Notes: generated by a model from the sequence alone, not told the origin. A stretch of 64,000 nucleotides of DNA from Streptomyces termitum (GCF_014650175.1 NZ_BMUL01000008.1:1-64000); one strand, 5' to 3'; positions 9,598 through 19,117 are shown, counted from the stretch's first letter. Numbers and translations are program-made.

Positions 9598-11412
9598 ATG
9601 ACTGTGCTGCCTGACGACGGCCTCTCGCTGGCCGCCGATTTCCCCGCAGCGACCCGTGCCCAGTGGCAGCGCCTCGCGGCGGGCGTCCTGAGCCGGTCGG
9701 GCAAGGACGTTCCCGCCGACGAGGCCGAGGCCGTCCTGTCGACCGCGCTGGAGGACGGCCTGCGGGCCCGCCCCCTGTACACGGCCGCCGACGGCGCGCC
9801 CGACCCCGGCTTCCCCGGTTTCGCCCCCTTCGTCCGCTCCGCGCGGGCCACGGGCACCACCGACGGCGGCTGGGACGTCCGGCAGCGCCACACGACGGCG
9901 GACGCCGGGGCGATCCTCACCGACCTGGAGAACGGCGCCACCTCGCTGTGGCTGGCCGCCGGACCCGGCGGCATCCCGCTGGACGCCCTCGACGGCGCCC
10001 TGCGGGACGTCTACCTCGACCTGGCGCCGGTGGTGCTGGACGCGGGCGCCGAGACCTCGGCCGCCGCGCAGGAGCTGCTCGCGCTGTACGACCGCCGGGG
10101 CGTCGCCCCGGAGGCGGTGCGCGGCAACCTGGGCGCGGACCCGCTCGGCACCGAGGCCAGGACCGGGGCCGCGTACGACGGCGACGGCTTCGCCTCGACG
10201 GTCGCGCTGGCCCGGCTCGCCGCCACCTACCCGGAGCTGCGGGCGCTGACCGTGGACGCCCTGCCGTACCACGAGGCCGGCGGTTCGGCCGCGCAGGAGC
10301 TGGGTGCCTCGCTGGCGACCGGCGTCGCCTATCTGCGGGCGCTCACCGACGGCGGGCTGGACGTCGAGCGGGCCCTCGGCCAGCTGGAGTTCCGCTACGC
10401 GGCCACCGCCGACCAGTTCCTCACGATCGCGAAGCTGCGGGCCGCGCGCCGGCTGTGGGCGCGGGTCGCGGAGGCGTGCGGCGCCCCGGCGGCCGGGGCC
10501 CAGCTCCAGCACGCCGTCACCTCGCCGGTGATGATGACGGCCCGCGACCCGTGGGTGAACATGCTGCGCACCACGGTCGCCACGCTGGCGGCCGGGGTCG
10601 GCGGCGCCGCCTCGGTGACCGTGCTGCCCTTCGACCACGCGCTCGGCCTGCCCGACGCGTTCGCGCGCCGGATCGCGCGCAACACCTCCACCATCCTCGT
10701 CGAGGAGTCGCACCTGGCCCGGGTCGTGGACCCGGCGGGCGGCTCCTGGTACGTGGAGTCGCTGACCGACGAGCTCGCCCGCGCGGCCTGGGACTTCTTC
10801 CAGGAGACCGAGCGGGCCGGCGGTCAGGCGCGGGCGCTGCGCTCGGGGTGGACCGGCGAGCGGCTGGCGGAGGTGTGGGCCGCCCGGTCCGCCCGGCTGG
10901 CCACCCGCCGCGAGCCCGTGACCGGGGTCAGCGAGTTCCCGCACCTGGCGGAGAAGCCGGTGGTCCGCGAGCCGGCTCCGGCCGCTCCCGGCGGGGGTCT
11001 GCCGCGGGTGCGGCGGGACGAGGCGTTCGAGGCGCTGCGCGCCCGTTCGGACGCCCACCTGGCCGCGACCGGTGCCCGGCCGCGCGTCTTCCTGGCCGCG
11101 CTCGGCCCGGCCGCCGCGCACACCGCCCGGCTCTCCTTCGCCGCCAACCTCTTCCAGGCGGGCGGCGTCGAGCCGGTCACCGAGGGCTCCTTCGCCGACA
11201 GCGGGGCCGCCGAGGCGTGCCTGTGCTCCAGCGACGCGGTGTACGCGGAGCGGGCGGAGGCCGAGGCGGCCGCGCTGCGCGCCGCGGGCGCCGGGCACGT
11301 GGCGCTGGCCGGCCGGCCCGGCGCGTACGCCGGTGTCGATTCGTACGTCTTCGCGGGGTGCGACGCCGTCGCCGTCCTCTCCGCCACCCTCGACCGCATG
11401 GGAGTGTCCTGA
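9598..11412 (+). CDS. mutA: methylmalonyl-CoA mutase small subunit
   Basis: A 604-residue protein. With MutB it forms the heterodimeric adenosylcobalamin enzyme that interconverts succinyl-CoA and (R)-methylmalonyl-CoA. It has the family's TIM-barrel region (including ETSAAAQELLALYDRR and GGSWYVESLTDELA) and a C-terminal flavodoxin-like domain. It lacks the DxHxxG cobalamin-ligand motif, as expected for the non-catalytic subunit. Its TGA overlaps the mutB ATG by one base, giving translational coupling. The pathway links propionate, branched-chain amino acids and polyketide precursor supply. Confidence 0.95.
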   Translation: MTVLPDDGLSLAADFPAATRAQWQRLAAGVLSRSGKDVPADEAEAVLSTALEDGLRARPLYTAADGAPDPGFPGFAPFVRSARATGTTDGGWDVRQRHTTADAGAILTDLENGATSLWLAAGPGGIPLDALDGALRDVYLDLAPVVLDAGAETSAAAQELLALYDRRGVAPEAVRGNLGADPLGTEARTGAAYDGDGFASTVALARLAATYPELRALTVDALPYHEAGGSAAQELGASLATGVAYLRALTDGGLDVERALGQLEFRYAATADQFLTIAKLRAARRLWARVAEACGAPAAGAQLQHAVTSPVMMTARDPWVNMLRTTVATLAAGVGGAASVTVLPFDHALGLPDAFARRIARNTSTILVEESHLARVVDPAGGSWYVESLTDELARAAWDFFQETERAGGQARALRSGWTGERLAEVWAARSARLATRREPVTGVSEFPHLAEKPVVREPAPAAPGGGLPRVRRDEAFEALRARSDAHLAATGARPRVFLAALGPAAAHTARLSFAANLFQAGGVEPVTEGSFADSGAAEACLCSSDAVYAERAEAEAAALRAAGAGHVALAGRPGAYAGVDSYVFAGCDAVAVLSATLDRMGVS

Positions 11413-13580
11413 TGGGAATCCCCGACTTCACCGGGATCGGCCTCGGTACGCCGTCCCCGTCCGGCGGCCCCGAGGAGTGGCGGGCCGCCGCTGAGCTTGC
11501 CGGCGGCACCGAGCCGTGGGAGACGCCGGAGGGCATCCCGGTCCGGCCGCTGTACACGGGGCGCGACCTGGAGGGCCTCGACTTCCTGGAGACGTTCCCG
11601 GGGACGGCGCCGTTCCTGCGGGGCCCGTACCCGACGATGTACGTCAACCAGCCGTGGACGATCCGGCAGTACGCGGGCTTCTCGACGGCCGAGGAGTCGA
11701 ACGCCTTCTACCGGCGCAACCTCGCGGCCGGCCAGAAGGGCCTGTCGGTCGCCTTCGACCTGCCGACGCACCGGGGGTACGACAGCGACCACCCGCGCGT
11801 GACCGGCGACGTCGGCATGGCGGGCGTGGCGATCGACTCGATCTACGACATGCGGCAGCTGTTCGACGGCATCCCGCTGGACCGGATGTCGGTGTCGATG
11901 ACGATGAACGGCGCGGTGCTGCCGGTCCTCGCGCTGTACATCGTGGCGGCGGAGGAGCAGGGCGTCTCCGCCGACAAGCTCGCCGGGACCATCCAGAACG
12001 ACATCCTCAAGGAGTTCATGGTCCGCAACACCTACATCTACCCGCCGAAGCCGTCGATGCGGATCATCTCCGACATCTTCGCCTTCACCTCGCGGAACAT
12101 GCCCCGCTACAACTCGATCTCGATCTCCGGGTACCACATCCAGGAGGCGGGGGCGACGGCCGACCTGGAGCTGGCGTACACGCTCGCGGACGGCGTCGAG
12201 TACCTGCGGGCGGGCCGTGAGGCCGGGCTGGACGTGGACGCGTTCGCGCCCCGGCTGTCGTTCTTCTGGGCGATCGGCATGAACTTCTTCATGGAGGTCG
12301 CCAAGTTGCGGGCGGCCCGGCTGCTGTGGGCCAAGCTGGTCGACCGGTTCGAGCCGAAGAACCCGAAGTCGCTGTCGCTGCGCACCCATTCGCAGACCTC
12401 GGGCTGGTCGCTGACCGCCCAGGACGTCTTCAACAACGTCACCCGCACCTGCGTGGAGGCGATGGCCGCGACGCAGGGGCACACCCAGTCGCTGCACACC
12501 AACGCGCTCGACGAGGCGCTGGCTCTGCCGACGGACTTCTCGGCCCGGATCGCCCGCAACACCCAGCTCCTCATCCAGCAGGAGTCGGGCACCACCCGGA
12601 CCATCGACCCGTGGGGCGGCAGCACGTACGTGGAGCGGCTGACCCACGACCTGGCCCGGCGCGCCTGGCGGCACATCCAGGAGGTCGAGGCGGCCGGCGG
12701 CATGGCGCGGGCGATCGACGCGGGCATCCCGAAGCTGCGCGTCGAGGAGGCCGCGGCCCGTACCCAGGCCCGGATCGACTCGGGCCGCCAGCCGGTCATC
12801 GGCGTCAACAAGTACCGGGTGGACGGCGACGAGCAGATCGAGGTCCTGAAGGTCGACAACTCGTCGGTGCGGGCCCAGCAGATCGAGAAGCTGCGCCGGC
12901 TGCGCGCCGAGCGGGACGAGCGGGCCTGCCGGGACGCGCTCGACGACCTCACCCGGGCGGCGGACGGCGACGGGAACCTGCTGGAGCTGGCCGTGCGCGC
13001 GGCCCGCGCCAAGGCGACCGTCGGGGAGATCTCGGACGCGCTGGAGAAGGTGTACGGACGGCACGCGGGCCAGATCCGTACGATCTCCGGCGTGTACCGC
13101 AACGAAGCAGGAGAGTCGCCTTCCGTGGACGGCACCCGGGCCCTGGTCGACGCCTTCGAGGAGGCCGAGGGGCGGCGCCCCCGCATCCTGGTCGCCAAGA
13201 TGGGGCAGGACGGGCACGACCGGGGCCAGAAGGTGATCGCGACCGCCTTCGCCGACCTGGGCTTCGACGTGGACGTCGGCCCGCTGTTCCAGACGCCGGC
13301 CGAGGTGGCCCGGCAGGCCGTCGAGGCGGACGTGCACGTCGTGGGCGTGTCGTCGCTGGCGGCCGGTCACCTCACGCTCGTCCCGGCGCTGCGGGAGGAG
13401 CTGGCGGCGGAGGGCCGGGAGGACATCATGATCGTGGTCGGCGGGGTCATCCCGCCCCAGGACGTGCCGACGCTCCTGGAGATGGGGGCGACCGCCGTCT
13501 TCCCGCCCGGCACGGTGATCCCGGACGCGGCGGCCGATCTGGTGCGGCGGCTCGCCGCCGGCCTGGGCCACGGGCTGTAG
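11412..13580 (+). CDS. mutB: methylmalonyl-CoA mutase large (catalytic) subunit
   Basis: A 722-residue catalytic subunit. The N-terminal substrate barrel contains TMYVNQPWTIRQYAGFST and the highly conserved FFMEVAKLRAAR block. The C-terminal B12 domain has GQDGHDRG at about residue 599, where the DxHxxG His ligates cobalt, followed by the SSLAAGH and GGVIPPQD loops. Length matches the family. It lies between mutA (1-bp overlap) and meaB (3-nt gap), one operon. Confidence 0.97.
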   Translation: MGIPDFTGIGLGTPSPSGGPEEWRAAAELAGGTEPWETPEGIPVRPLYTGRDLEGLDFLETFPGTAPFLRGPYPTMYVNQPWTIRQYAGFSTAEESNAFYRRNLAAGQKGLSVAFDLPTHRGYDSDHPRVTGDVGMAGVAIDSIYDMRQLFDGIPLDRMSVSMTMNGAVLPVLALYIVAAEEQGVSADKLAGTIQNDILKEFMVRNTYIYPPKPSMRIISDIFAFTSRNMPRYNSISISGYHIQEAGATADLELAYTLADGVEYLRAGREAGLDVDAFAPRLSFFWAIGMNFFMEVAKLRAARLLWAKLVDRFEPKNPKSLSLRTHSQTSGWSLTAQDVFNNVTRTCVEAMAATQGHTQSLHTNALDEALALPTDFSARIARNTQLLIQQESGTTRTIDPWGGSTYVERLTHDLARRAWRHIQEVEAAGGMARAIDAGIPKLRVEEAAARTQARIDSGRQPVIGVNKYRVDGDEQIEVLKVDNSSVRAQQIEKLRRLRAERDERACRDALDDLTRAADGDGNLLELAVRAARAKATVGEISDALEKVYGRHAGQIRTISGVYRNEAGESPSVDGTRALVDAFEEAEGRRPRILVAKMGQDGHDRGQKVIATAFADLGFDVDVGPLFQTPAEVARQAVEADVHVVGVSSLAAGHLTLVPALREELAAEGREDIMIVVGGVIPPQDVPTLLEMGATAVFPPGTVIPDAAADLVRRLAAGLGHGL

Positions 13581-13583
13581 CCG

Positions 13584-14594
13584 ATGGCCCTCGGCATCGA
13601 CGCGTACGAGAAGGGCGTACGGGACGGGAAGCGCGCCCTGGTGGCGCGCGCCATCACCCTCGTGGAGTCCACCCGTCCCGATCACCGGGCGCTCGCCCAG
13701 GAGTTGCTGACCCGGCTGCTGCCGCACAGCGGCCGGGCCCGGCGGATCGGGGTCAGCGGCGTGCCGGGGGTGGGCAAGTCGACGTTCATCGACGCCTTCG
13801 GCACCATGCTGACCGGTCTGGGGCACCGGGTGGCGGTCCTCGCCGTCGACCCGTCGTCCACCCGTACCGGCGGTTCGATCCTCGGCGACAAGACGCGGAT
13901 GGAGCGGCTGGCGGTGGACCCGGCGGCCTTCGTCCGGCCGTCGCCGAGCGCCGGCACGCTCGGCGGGGTCGCCCGCGCGACCCGTGAGTCGATGATCGTG
14001 ATGGAGGCGGCGGGCTACGACGTCGTCCTGGTGGAGACGGTCGGCGTCGGCCAGTCGGAGACGGCCGTGGCGAACATGGTCGACTCCTTCCTGCTGCTCA
14101 GCCTGGCCCGCACCGGCGACCAGCTCCAGGGCATCAAGAAGGGCGTCCTGGAGCTGGCGGACGTCGTCGCGGTCAACAAGGCGGACGGTCCCCACACGGC
14201 CGACGCCCGCGCGGCCGCGCGCGAACTCGCGGGCGCCCTGCGGCTGATGCACGGCCGGGAGGCCGCGTGGACGCCGCCGGTGCTGAGTTGCAGCGCCCGC
14301 GAGTCCACCGGTCTCGACGAGGTGTGGAAGCGGCTGGAGAAGCACCGCGCGATCCTGGACGCCACCGGCCGCCTCGACGCCCGCCGCCGCGACCAGCAGG
14401 TGGACTGGGCCTGGACGATGGTCCGCGAGGAGCTCCTCACCCGCCTGCACTCCCACCCGGCGGTCCGCTCCCTGGCGCCGGACGTCGAACGCCGCCTGCG
14501 TGACGGCGAACTGACGGCGACCCTGGCGGCGGAGAGCATCCTGCGGGCGTTCGGCGAGGACGCGGGCGGGAGCCGGGCCGGGGACGGGGCCTGA
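13584..14594 (+). CDS. meaB: methylmalonyl Co-A mutase-associated GTPase MeaB
   Basis: A 336-residue G3E-family GTPase that protects and reactivates methylmalonyl-CoA mutase and gates cobalamin loading. Walker A is GVPGVGKST at about residue 58, DPSSTRTGGS and the ETVGVGQSE switch follow, and base specificity comes from NKADG. The gene begins 3 nt after mutB, so it is certainly co-transcribed with its client enzyme. Confidence 0.95.
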   Translation: MALGIDAYEKGVRDGKRALVARAITLVESTRPDHRALAQELLTRLLPHSGRARRIGVSGVPGVGKSTFIDAFGTMLTGLGHRVAVLAVDPSSTRTGGSILGDKTRMERLAVDPAAFVRPSPSAGTLGGVARATRESMIVMEAAGYDVVLVETVGVGQSETAVANMVDSFLLLSLARTGDQLQGIKKGVLELADVVAVNKADGPHTADARAAARELAGALRLMHGREAAWTPPVLSCSARESTGLDEVWKRLEKHRAILDATGRLDARRRDQQVDWAWTMVREELLTRLHSHPAVRSLAPDVERRLRDGELTATLAAESILRAFGEDAGGSRAGDGA

Positions 14595-14773
14595 GGTCGT
14601 GGTCATCGGTGCCGGCGGCGCGGGCGGGGTCCGCGCCGCCGGCACCGGCCTTCCCCGAGGCCCCGGGAGGGCCGGGGCGCGGGCCCGGCGGCGGCACGCC
14701 CGTCCTCCCGCACGGTTTCGGACGATCTTGGCGGAGAACCGCCCACGCACCCTGTCGGGGGCGCGTCTCCACC

Positions 14774-14813
14774 TATCCTCTACAAGCGTGTAGAGGCGCG
14801 AGGGTCGCGCCTC
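14774..14813 (+). promoter_or_regulatory. promoter and two overlapping, mutually exclusive hairpins upstream of a small gene
   Basis: A -10-like TATCCT (14774-14779) is followed by a perfect 8-bp inverted repeat CCTCTACA-agcg-TGTAGAGG (14777-14796). A second perfect 9-bp repeat GAGGCGCGA-ggg-TCGCGCCTC occupies 14793-14813. The right arm of the first shares GAGG with the left arm of the second, so both cannot form at once. This may be an operator, an attenuator or a start-site hairpin for the gene at 14834. The stretch 14595-14773 shows no gene. Confidence 0.35.
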
Positions 14814-14833
14814 TCGGTTGCCGGAGGTACGTC

Positions 14834-15052
14834 ATGGCTTCGATCGATCTCGACAAGGTGCTGGACTCCGCATGGGCGGACAAGAGCCTCCCGGAGATCC
14901 TCGCCGCACCCGTCGCCGCCCTGAAGGGGGTCTCCGACCGGGACGGCGAGCTCCTGGAGGAGGCGTTCGGCGTCAAGACCGTCGCGGACCTGGCGAACCT
15001 CAAGTACGCCCGCTGGGCCCAGGCCCTCGCGGCCCTGAACACCGCGAAGTAG
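14834..15052 (+). CDS. small helical (helix-hairpin-helix-like) conserved protein
   Basis: A 72-residue protein from ATG 14834 with GGAGGT 5 nt upstream; earlier starts in frame lack a ribosome site. The sequence DLDKVLDSAWADKSLPEI then VAALKGVSDRDGELLEEAFG resembles a helix-hairpin-helix unit (LKGVSD...LLEEAFGVKTVADLA), a fold that usually contacts DNA non-specifically. No enzyme motif is present. It is preceded by an unusual pair of alternative hairpins and followed by a terminator, so it forms its own transcription unit. Confidence 0.7.
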   Translation: MASIDLDKVLDSAWADKSLPEILAAPVAALKGVSDRDGELLEEAFGVKTVADLANLKYARWAQALAALNTAK

Positions 15053-15065
15053 CCGCACCGCCACA

Positions 15066-15107
15066 GCCCCCGCGCGGCCCGCGCACGCACGCCGGCCGCG
15101 CGGGGGC
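15066..15107 (+). terminator. terminator after the small helical gene
   Basis: Perfect 14-bp GC stem (15066-15079 with 15094-15107) with a 14-nt loop, starting 14 nt after the stop codon. Confidence 0.6.
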
Positions 15108-15298
15108 GACGTGCCGGGCGGAGCGCCTTCCGCGTCCGGCGGCCCCTCCGCCCCGGCATCCGTCACCACCGACGCTGCCGCCCCGCGCTTCCGACATTCG
15201 TTCGATGGAAGGGCGTCGGGGCCGTTCACGGAGGTGTGCGGGGGTCGGCTGCGGCGAACGGGGCGTGCGGTGCCGCGGAAGTCGGTAGGGTCGGCGGC

Positions 15299-15559
15299 AT
15301 GTGGTGCGCAGTGACGACATGGACGCCCGGCGGGCAGATCGCGCGGTGTGTGTTCGCCGATGGCGGGCACGAGGACCATGTCGCCGGAGTCGGCGACGAC
15401 ATCGACCTCTGGCTCACCTGGAACGTCCGGACCGGCGAGACCTCCCTCACGGCGGGTCCGGCGTGCGGAAAGATGTCCGGCCCCCCGCACGCGCTCGACA
15501 CCGAGCACTGCTTCGCCCCGGCCGGGCACACGAGTTGCTGCACCTGGGAAGTGACGTGA
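15299..15559 (+). CDS. small Cys/Trp-rich hypothetical protein
   Basis: An 86-residue protein from ATG 15299. It has no Shine-Dalgarno site, but TAGGGT (15286-15291) lies 7 nt upstream, fitting a leaderless start. It contains six Cys (MWCAVTTW, ARCVFADGG, GPACGK, EHCFAP, TSCCTW) and no signal peptide or membrane segment, so metal binding or redox activity is conceivable but unproven. I do not recognise a family. It is convergent with the flavin oxidase gene at 15592. Confidence 0.6.
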   Translation: MWCAVTTWTPGGQIARCVFADGGHEDHVAGVGDDIDLWLTWNVRTGETSLTAGPACGKMSGPPHALDTEHCFAPAGHTSCCTWEVT

Positions 15560-15591
15560 CTCCCCCGCCCGCCTGATCCTCCGCCCCGGGC

Positions 15592-16260
15592 TCAGGACCA
15601 GAGCCGCCCTCGCCGCCAGCCGTCGGCGCCGCGCTCGTAGCGCAGGCGGACGTGGGCGCGGTCGGCGACGGCCTGCCAGAACTCGACGCTGTCGGGGACC
15701 ACGGTGTAGAGCGTCCAGTCCGGGTCGACGAGACCGGGGTCCGCCTCGATGCGGGCCAGGCTCTCCCGCAGGGCGCGGGCGCCCGCGTCGGGGTCGGTGA
15801 GCCGGGTGCTCTGCCGGCCGAGCAGGGCCTCCGCCCTGGCGGTGGCCCCCCGGGCGAGGAAGTCGGCGGCGGAGCGCTCCGGCGTGTCGGGGACCACCGC
15901 GCCCCGGATCCGTACCTGGCGGCCGAACTCCGCCCAGTAGAAGGTGAGCGCGGCCCTCGGCGCGCCCGCGAGCTGCGTGCCCTTCGGGCCGGCGGCGTGG
16001 GAGGCGAACTGGAAGCCCGAGGCGTCCGCGTTCTTGAGGATCAGGACGCGGGCGTCGGGGTTCCCGTCGCCGTCGACGGTGGACAGGGTCATGGCGTGCG
16101 GATCGGGCACGTCGGCGTCGACGGCCTCCGTCAGCCACTCCAGGAACAGCGCGGAGGGCTCGGCCGGTGCCCCCTCCGGGTCGAAGCCGGGCAGCGGCCG
16201 GGCGAAGACCTGGATGCCGCGCAGCCGGTCGCGGACGGTCGGGGAATCGTTCTCCGGCAC
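15592..16260 (-). CDS. pyridoxamine 5'-phosphate oxidase family flavoprotein
   Basis: A 222-residue PdxH/PhzG-like FMN protein from GTG 16260 after a GGGAGG site. The N-terminal half carries the FMN-binding block DARVLILKNADASGFQF. The C-terminal dimerisation segment (RLRYERGADGWRRGRLWS) resembles the PNPOx_C domain, although the usual final RLxP is altered to RLWS. It may oxidise pyridoxine/pyridoxamine phosphate to PLP, or be a PhzG-like oxidase of another substrate. It follows the modBC gene by 17 nt on the same strand. Confidence 0.75.
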   Translation of the reverse strand: MPENDSPTVRDRLRGIQVFARPLPGFDPEGAPAEPSALFLEWLTEAVDADVPDPHAMTLSTVDGDGNPDARVLILKNADASGFQFASHAAGPKGTQLAGAPRAALTFYWAEFGRQVRIRGAVVPDTPERSAADFLARGATARAEALLGRQSTRLTDPDAGARALRESLARIEADPGLVDPDWTLYTVVPDSVEFWQAVADRAHVRLRYERGADGWRRGRLWS

Positions 16261-16277
16261 GGGGTCCTCCCGGGAGG

Positions 16278-18212
16278 TCAGAGGGTGACGACGGTGGTCT
16301 CGGTGGCCTTGACGCTGGTCCAGACGGACACGCCGTCGGCGAGTCCGAGTTCGGCGGCGGCCTGGGGCGTGATCTCGGCGACCAGGTCGGGGGCCTCGGC
16401 GGAGGTCACCAGGACGCGCAGCCGGCTGCCGCTGCTCGTGATCTCCCGTACGGTACCGGGCCAGACGTTGCGGGGGCTGCCCGCGGGCTTCTCGCGGTGC
16501 ACCGACACCGCCTCGGGCGCGACGATCGCGAGCGCCGGGGTGCCGGGCGGCGGCGGTTCGGCGGCGACCAGGGTGCCGCCCCCGTCGAGGGCGAGGCCGT
16601 CGGCGGTCGCGGTGCCGGGCCAGGCGTTGCGGCCCAGCATGCGGGCCACCCACGGCGAGCGCGGGTGCCGGGTGACCTCGGCGGGGGTGTCGTCCTGGAG
16701 GGCGCGGCCGTCCTGGAGGACGAGGACGCGGTCGGCGAGCGAGACGGCCTCGACCGGGTCGTGGGTGACGATGAGGCAGACGCCGCCGAAGCCCGCGAGG
16801 TGGGTGCGCAGGGTGTGGCGGACGTGGGCGCGGGTGGTCTGGTCGAGGGCGGCGAGCGGTTCGTCGAGGACGAGGAGCCGGGGGCGGGCGGCGAGCGCGC
16901 GGGCGAGGGCGACGCGCTGGGCCTGACCGCCGGAGAGCTGCGCGGGGCGGCGGTGGGCGAGGTGGCCGACGCCGAGCCGGTCGAGCCACGCCCGTGCCTC
17001 GCGGCGGGCCTCGGCGCGTCCGACGCCCTGGGCGCGCAGCCCGTACGCGGTGTTGGCGAGGGCCGACAGGTGGGGGAAGAGGGCGCCGTCCTGGGGGACC
17101 CAGGCGACGCGGCGGCGGTGCGGGGGCAGGGCGGTGACGTCCTGGCCGCCGAGCCGGAGCCGTGCGTGGGAGCGGTCGGTGAGGCCCAGGAGGGCGCGCA
17201 GCAGGGTCGTCTTCCCGGCGCCGTTGGGGCCGACGACCGCGATGCCGGTGCCCGGTTCCGCGTCCAGGACGAGTTGGTTGAAGCCGGTGACCTCGGCGTG
17301 CAGCGCCCAGCGGCCGGTGCCGGGGGCGGTCTTCCCCTCCCCCGCCGCCGGGGCGGGCGCGGGGGCCGGTTCCTCGGCGGGGGCGGTGGCGCGCGGGCTC
17401 CGTCCGCCGGGGGTGCCCGTCCAGCGGCCGCGCAGGGCGATGAGGACGCCGAGGGCGATGGCGAGGAGCAGCAGGGAGACGGAGGTGGCGGCCTCGGGCT
17501 CGTCCTGGAGCAGCAGGTAGACCTGGAGGGGCAGGGTCTGGGTGGTGCCGGGCAGGTTTCCGGCGAAGGTGATCGTGGCGCCGAACTCGCCGAGGGCCCG
17601 GGCCCAGGTGAGGGCCGCTCCGGCGAGCACGCCGGGGGCCACCATCGGCAGGGTGACGGTGCGGAAGACCCGGAACGGCGAGGCGCCGAGGGACGCCGCC
17701 GTCTCCTCGTACCGGGGACGCAGTCCGCCGAGGGCGCCCTCCAGGCTGATGACGAGGAAGGGCATGGCGACGAAGGTGGCGGCGAGGACGGCGCCGGAGG
17801 TGTGGAAGGGGAGCGTGAGGCCGAAGGTGCGCTCCAGCCACGGTCCGAGGAGTCCGCGGCGGCCGAAGGCGAGCAGCAGGGCGACGCCGCCGACGGTCGG
17901 CGGCAGCACCATCGGCAGCAGGACGAGCGAGCGGACCAGGGCCTTGCCGCGGAAGGGGACCCGGGCGAGGAGCCAGGCCAGCGGCACTCCGAGGAGCAGC
18001 GAGAGGCCGAGCGCCCAGAAGGAGACGAGGAGCGACAGCTTCAGCGCCTCGACGGTGCCGGGCGAGGTGAGGTGGCCGGCGAGGGCGCCCCATTCGGTCC
18101 GGGCGAGGATCCCGACGAGGGGGAGGGCCAGGAGGGCCACGCCCAGCAGCGCGGGCAGGGCCAGCGCGAGGGGCGGGCGCGCCCCCGGGGTTCGTACGCC
18201 TGCTCGTTTCAT
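16278..18212 (-). CDS. modBC: molybdate ABC transporter, fused permease and ATP-binding protein (ModB-ModC)
   Basis: A 644-residue fusion. The first 260 residues are a ModB-type permease with about six membrane segments and the EAA loop YEETAASLGASPFRVFRTV. After a Pro/Ala linker comes the ModC ATPase, with Walker A GPNGAGKTT at about residue 329, signature LSGGQ at about 426 and Walker B LLVLDEPLAALD. A C-terminal TOBE domain senses the anion. The start is ATG 18212 with AGGA upstream; the longer reading has no site. It works with ModA, 92 nt upstream. One-piece ModBC proteins occur in other streptomycetes. Confidence 0.9.
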   Translation of the reverse strand: MKRAGVRTPGARPPLALALPALLGVALLALPLVGILARTEWGALAGHLTSPGTVEALKLSLLVSFWALGLSLLLGVPLAWLLARVPFRGKALVRSLVLLPMVLPPTVGGVALLLAFGRRGLLGPWLERTFGLTLPFHTSGAVLAATFVAMPFLVISLEGALGGLRPRYEETAASLGASPFRVFRTVTLPMVAPGVLAGAALTWARALGEFGATITFAGNLPGTTQTLPLQVYLLLQDEPEAATSVSLLLLAIALGVLIALRGRWTGTPGGRSPRATAPAEEPAPAPAPAAGEGKTAPGTGRWALHAEVTGFNQLVLDAEPGTGIAVVGPNGAGKTTLLRALLGLTDRSHARLRLGGQDVTALPPHRRRVAWVPQDGALFPHLSALANTAYGLRAQGVGRAEARREARAWLDRLGVGHLAHRRPAQLSGGQAQRVALARALAARPRLLVLDEPLAALDQTTRAHVRHTLRTHLAGFGGVCLIVTHDPVEAVSLADRVLVLQDGRALQDDTPAEVTRHPRSPWVARMLGRNAWPGTATADGLALDGGGTLVAAEPPPPGTPALAIVAPEAVSVHREKPAGSPRNVWPGTVREITSSGSRLRVLVTSAEAPDLVAEITPQAAAELGLADGVSVWTSVKATETTVVTL

Positions 18213-18246
18213 CGGGAGATCCTGGGGAGGTGGGGACAGGGCCGGA

Positions 18247-18277
18247 GGGGCGGTCCGGCCCGGGTGCGGACGGCCCC
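18247..18277 (-). terminator. intercistronic hairpin between modA and modBC
   Basis: An 11-bp stem with one mismatch (18247-18257 with 18267-18277), 9-nt loop, in the 92-nt gap. It could act as a partial terminator or 3' stabiliser that raises modA over modBC expression. Confidence 0.4.
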
Positions 18278-18304
18278 TCACGGTAGAGGTGCTCCTGGGG
18301 GGGG

Positions 18305-19117
18305 TTACGGCTTCTGGAAGCCCGCGTCCTGGAGGATCTTCTGTCCCTCGGGCGAGGAGAGCCAGGCGACGAACGCGGCGGCGGCCTCGGCGTTCTTCGA
18401 TTCCTTGATCGTGGCGGCCGGGTACTGGGCGATGGCGTTCTGGTCGTCGGGGATCTCGACGGCGTCGACCTTGTCCTTCGCGCTCTCGGCATCGGTCTTG
18501 TAGACGAGACCGGCGTCGGCCTCACCGAGCTCGACCTTGCTGAGCACCGCGCGGACGTTGGACTCCTGGGAGACCGGCTTCACCGTGACGCCCTGCTTGT
18601 CGAGGATCTGCTTGCTGTACTTGCCCGCGGGCACCTCGGGCGCGGCGAGGACGACCTTCAGCTTGGTGTCGGCCAGGTCCTTCAGCTCGTCGACCTTGAA
18701 GGGGTTGCCCTTGCCGGTGGCGATGACGAGCCGGTTCTTCGCGATGATCGCCGGGCTGGTCGTGTCGGCCTTCACCTTGTCCATGCTCTTGGTGTCGGCG
18801 GTGACCAGGACGTCGGCGGGCGAGCCCTGCGACACCTGGGCGACGAGCTCCTGCGAACCGGCGAACGAGAAGGTGAGCTTCGTGCCGGGGTGCGCCTTCT
18901 CGTACGCGGCGCCGGCGGTCTTGAAGACGTCGGTCAGGGAGGCGGCGGCGAGGACCGTCAGGTCCGCCCGGGGCGCGGCGCTCGCGGACCCGGCGGGGGT
19001 GGAGCCCGCGGCGGCCTTCCCGGAGCCGGTGTCGGAGGAGCAGGCCGCGAGCGGGACGAGCAGGGCGGCGGTCAGCGCGGCGGTGGCGGTGCGGCGTCCG
19101 GTGAGGGTGCGGGACAT
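18305..19117 (-). CDS. modA: molybdate-binding lipoprotein ModA
   Basis: A 270-residue extracytoplasmic substrate-binding protein with a lipoprotein signal (LAAC lipobox at about residue 29). The mature part begins with LTVLAAASLTDVFK, the classic oxyanion-binding start of ModA. The start is ATG 19117: GTG 19129 overlaps the AAGGAG ribosome site and is unlikely. It delivers molybdate to ModBC for the molybdenum enzymes encoded upstream. Confidence 0.92.
   Translation of the reverse strand: MSRTLTGRRTATAALTAALLVPLAACSSDTGSGKAAAGSTPAGSASAAPRADLTVLAAASLTDVFKTAGAAYEKAHPGTKLTFSFAGSQELVAQVSQGSPADVLVTADTKSMDKVKADTTSPAIIAKNRLVIATGKGNPFKVDELKDLADTKLKVVLAAPEVPAGKYSKQILDKQGVTVKPVSQESNVRAVLSKVELGEADAGLVYKTDAESAKDKVDAVEIPDDQNAIAQYPAATIKESKNAEAAAAFVAWLSSPEGQKILQDAGFQKP

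Noticed and set aside
10824..14750. A 1308-codon minus-strand frame across mutA, mutB and meaB
   Set aside because: It is a shadow of three well-conserved genes, with composition of a reversed GC-rich frame.
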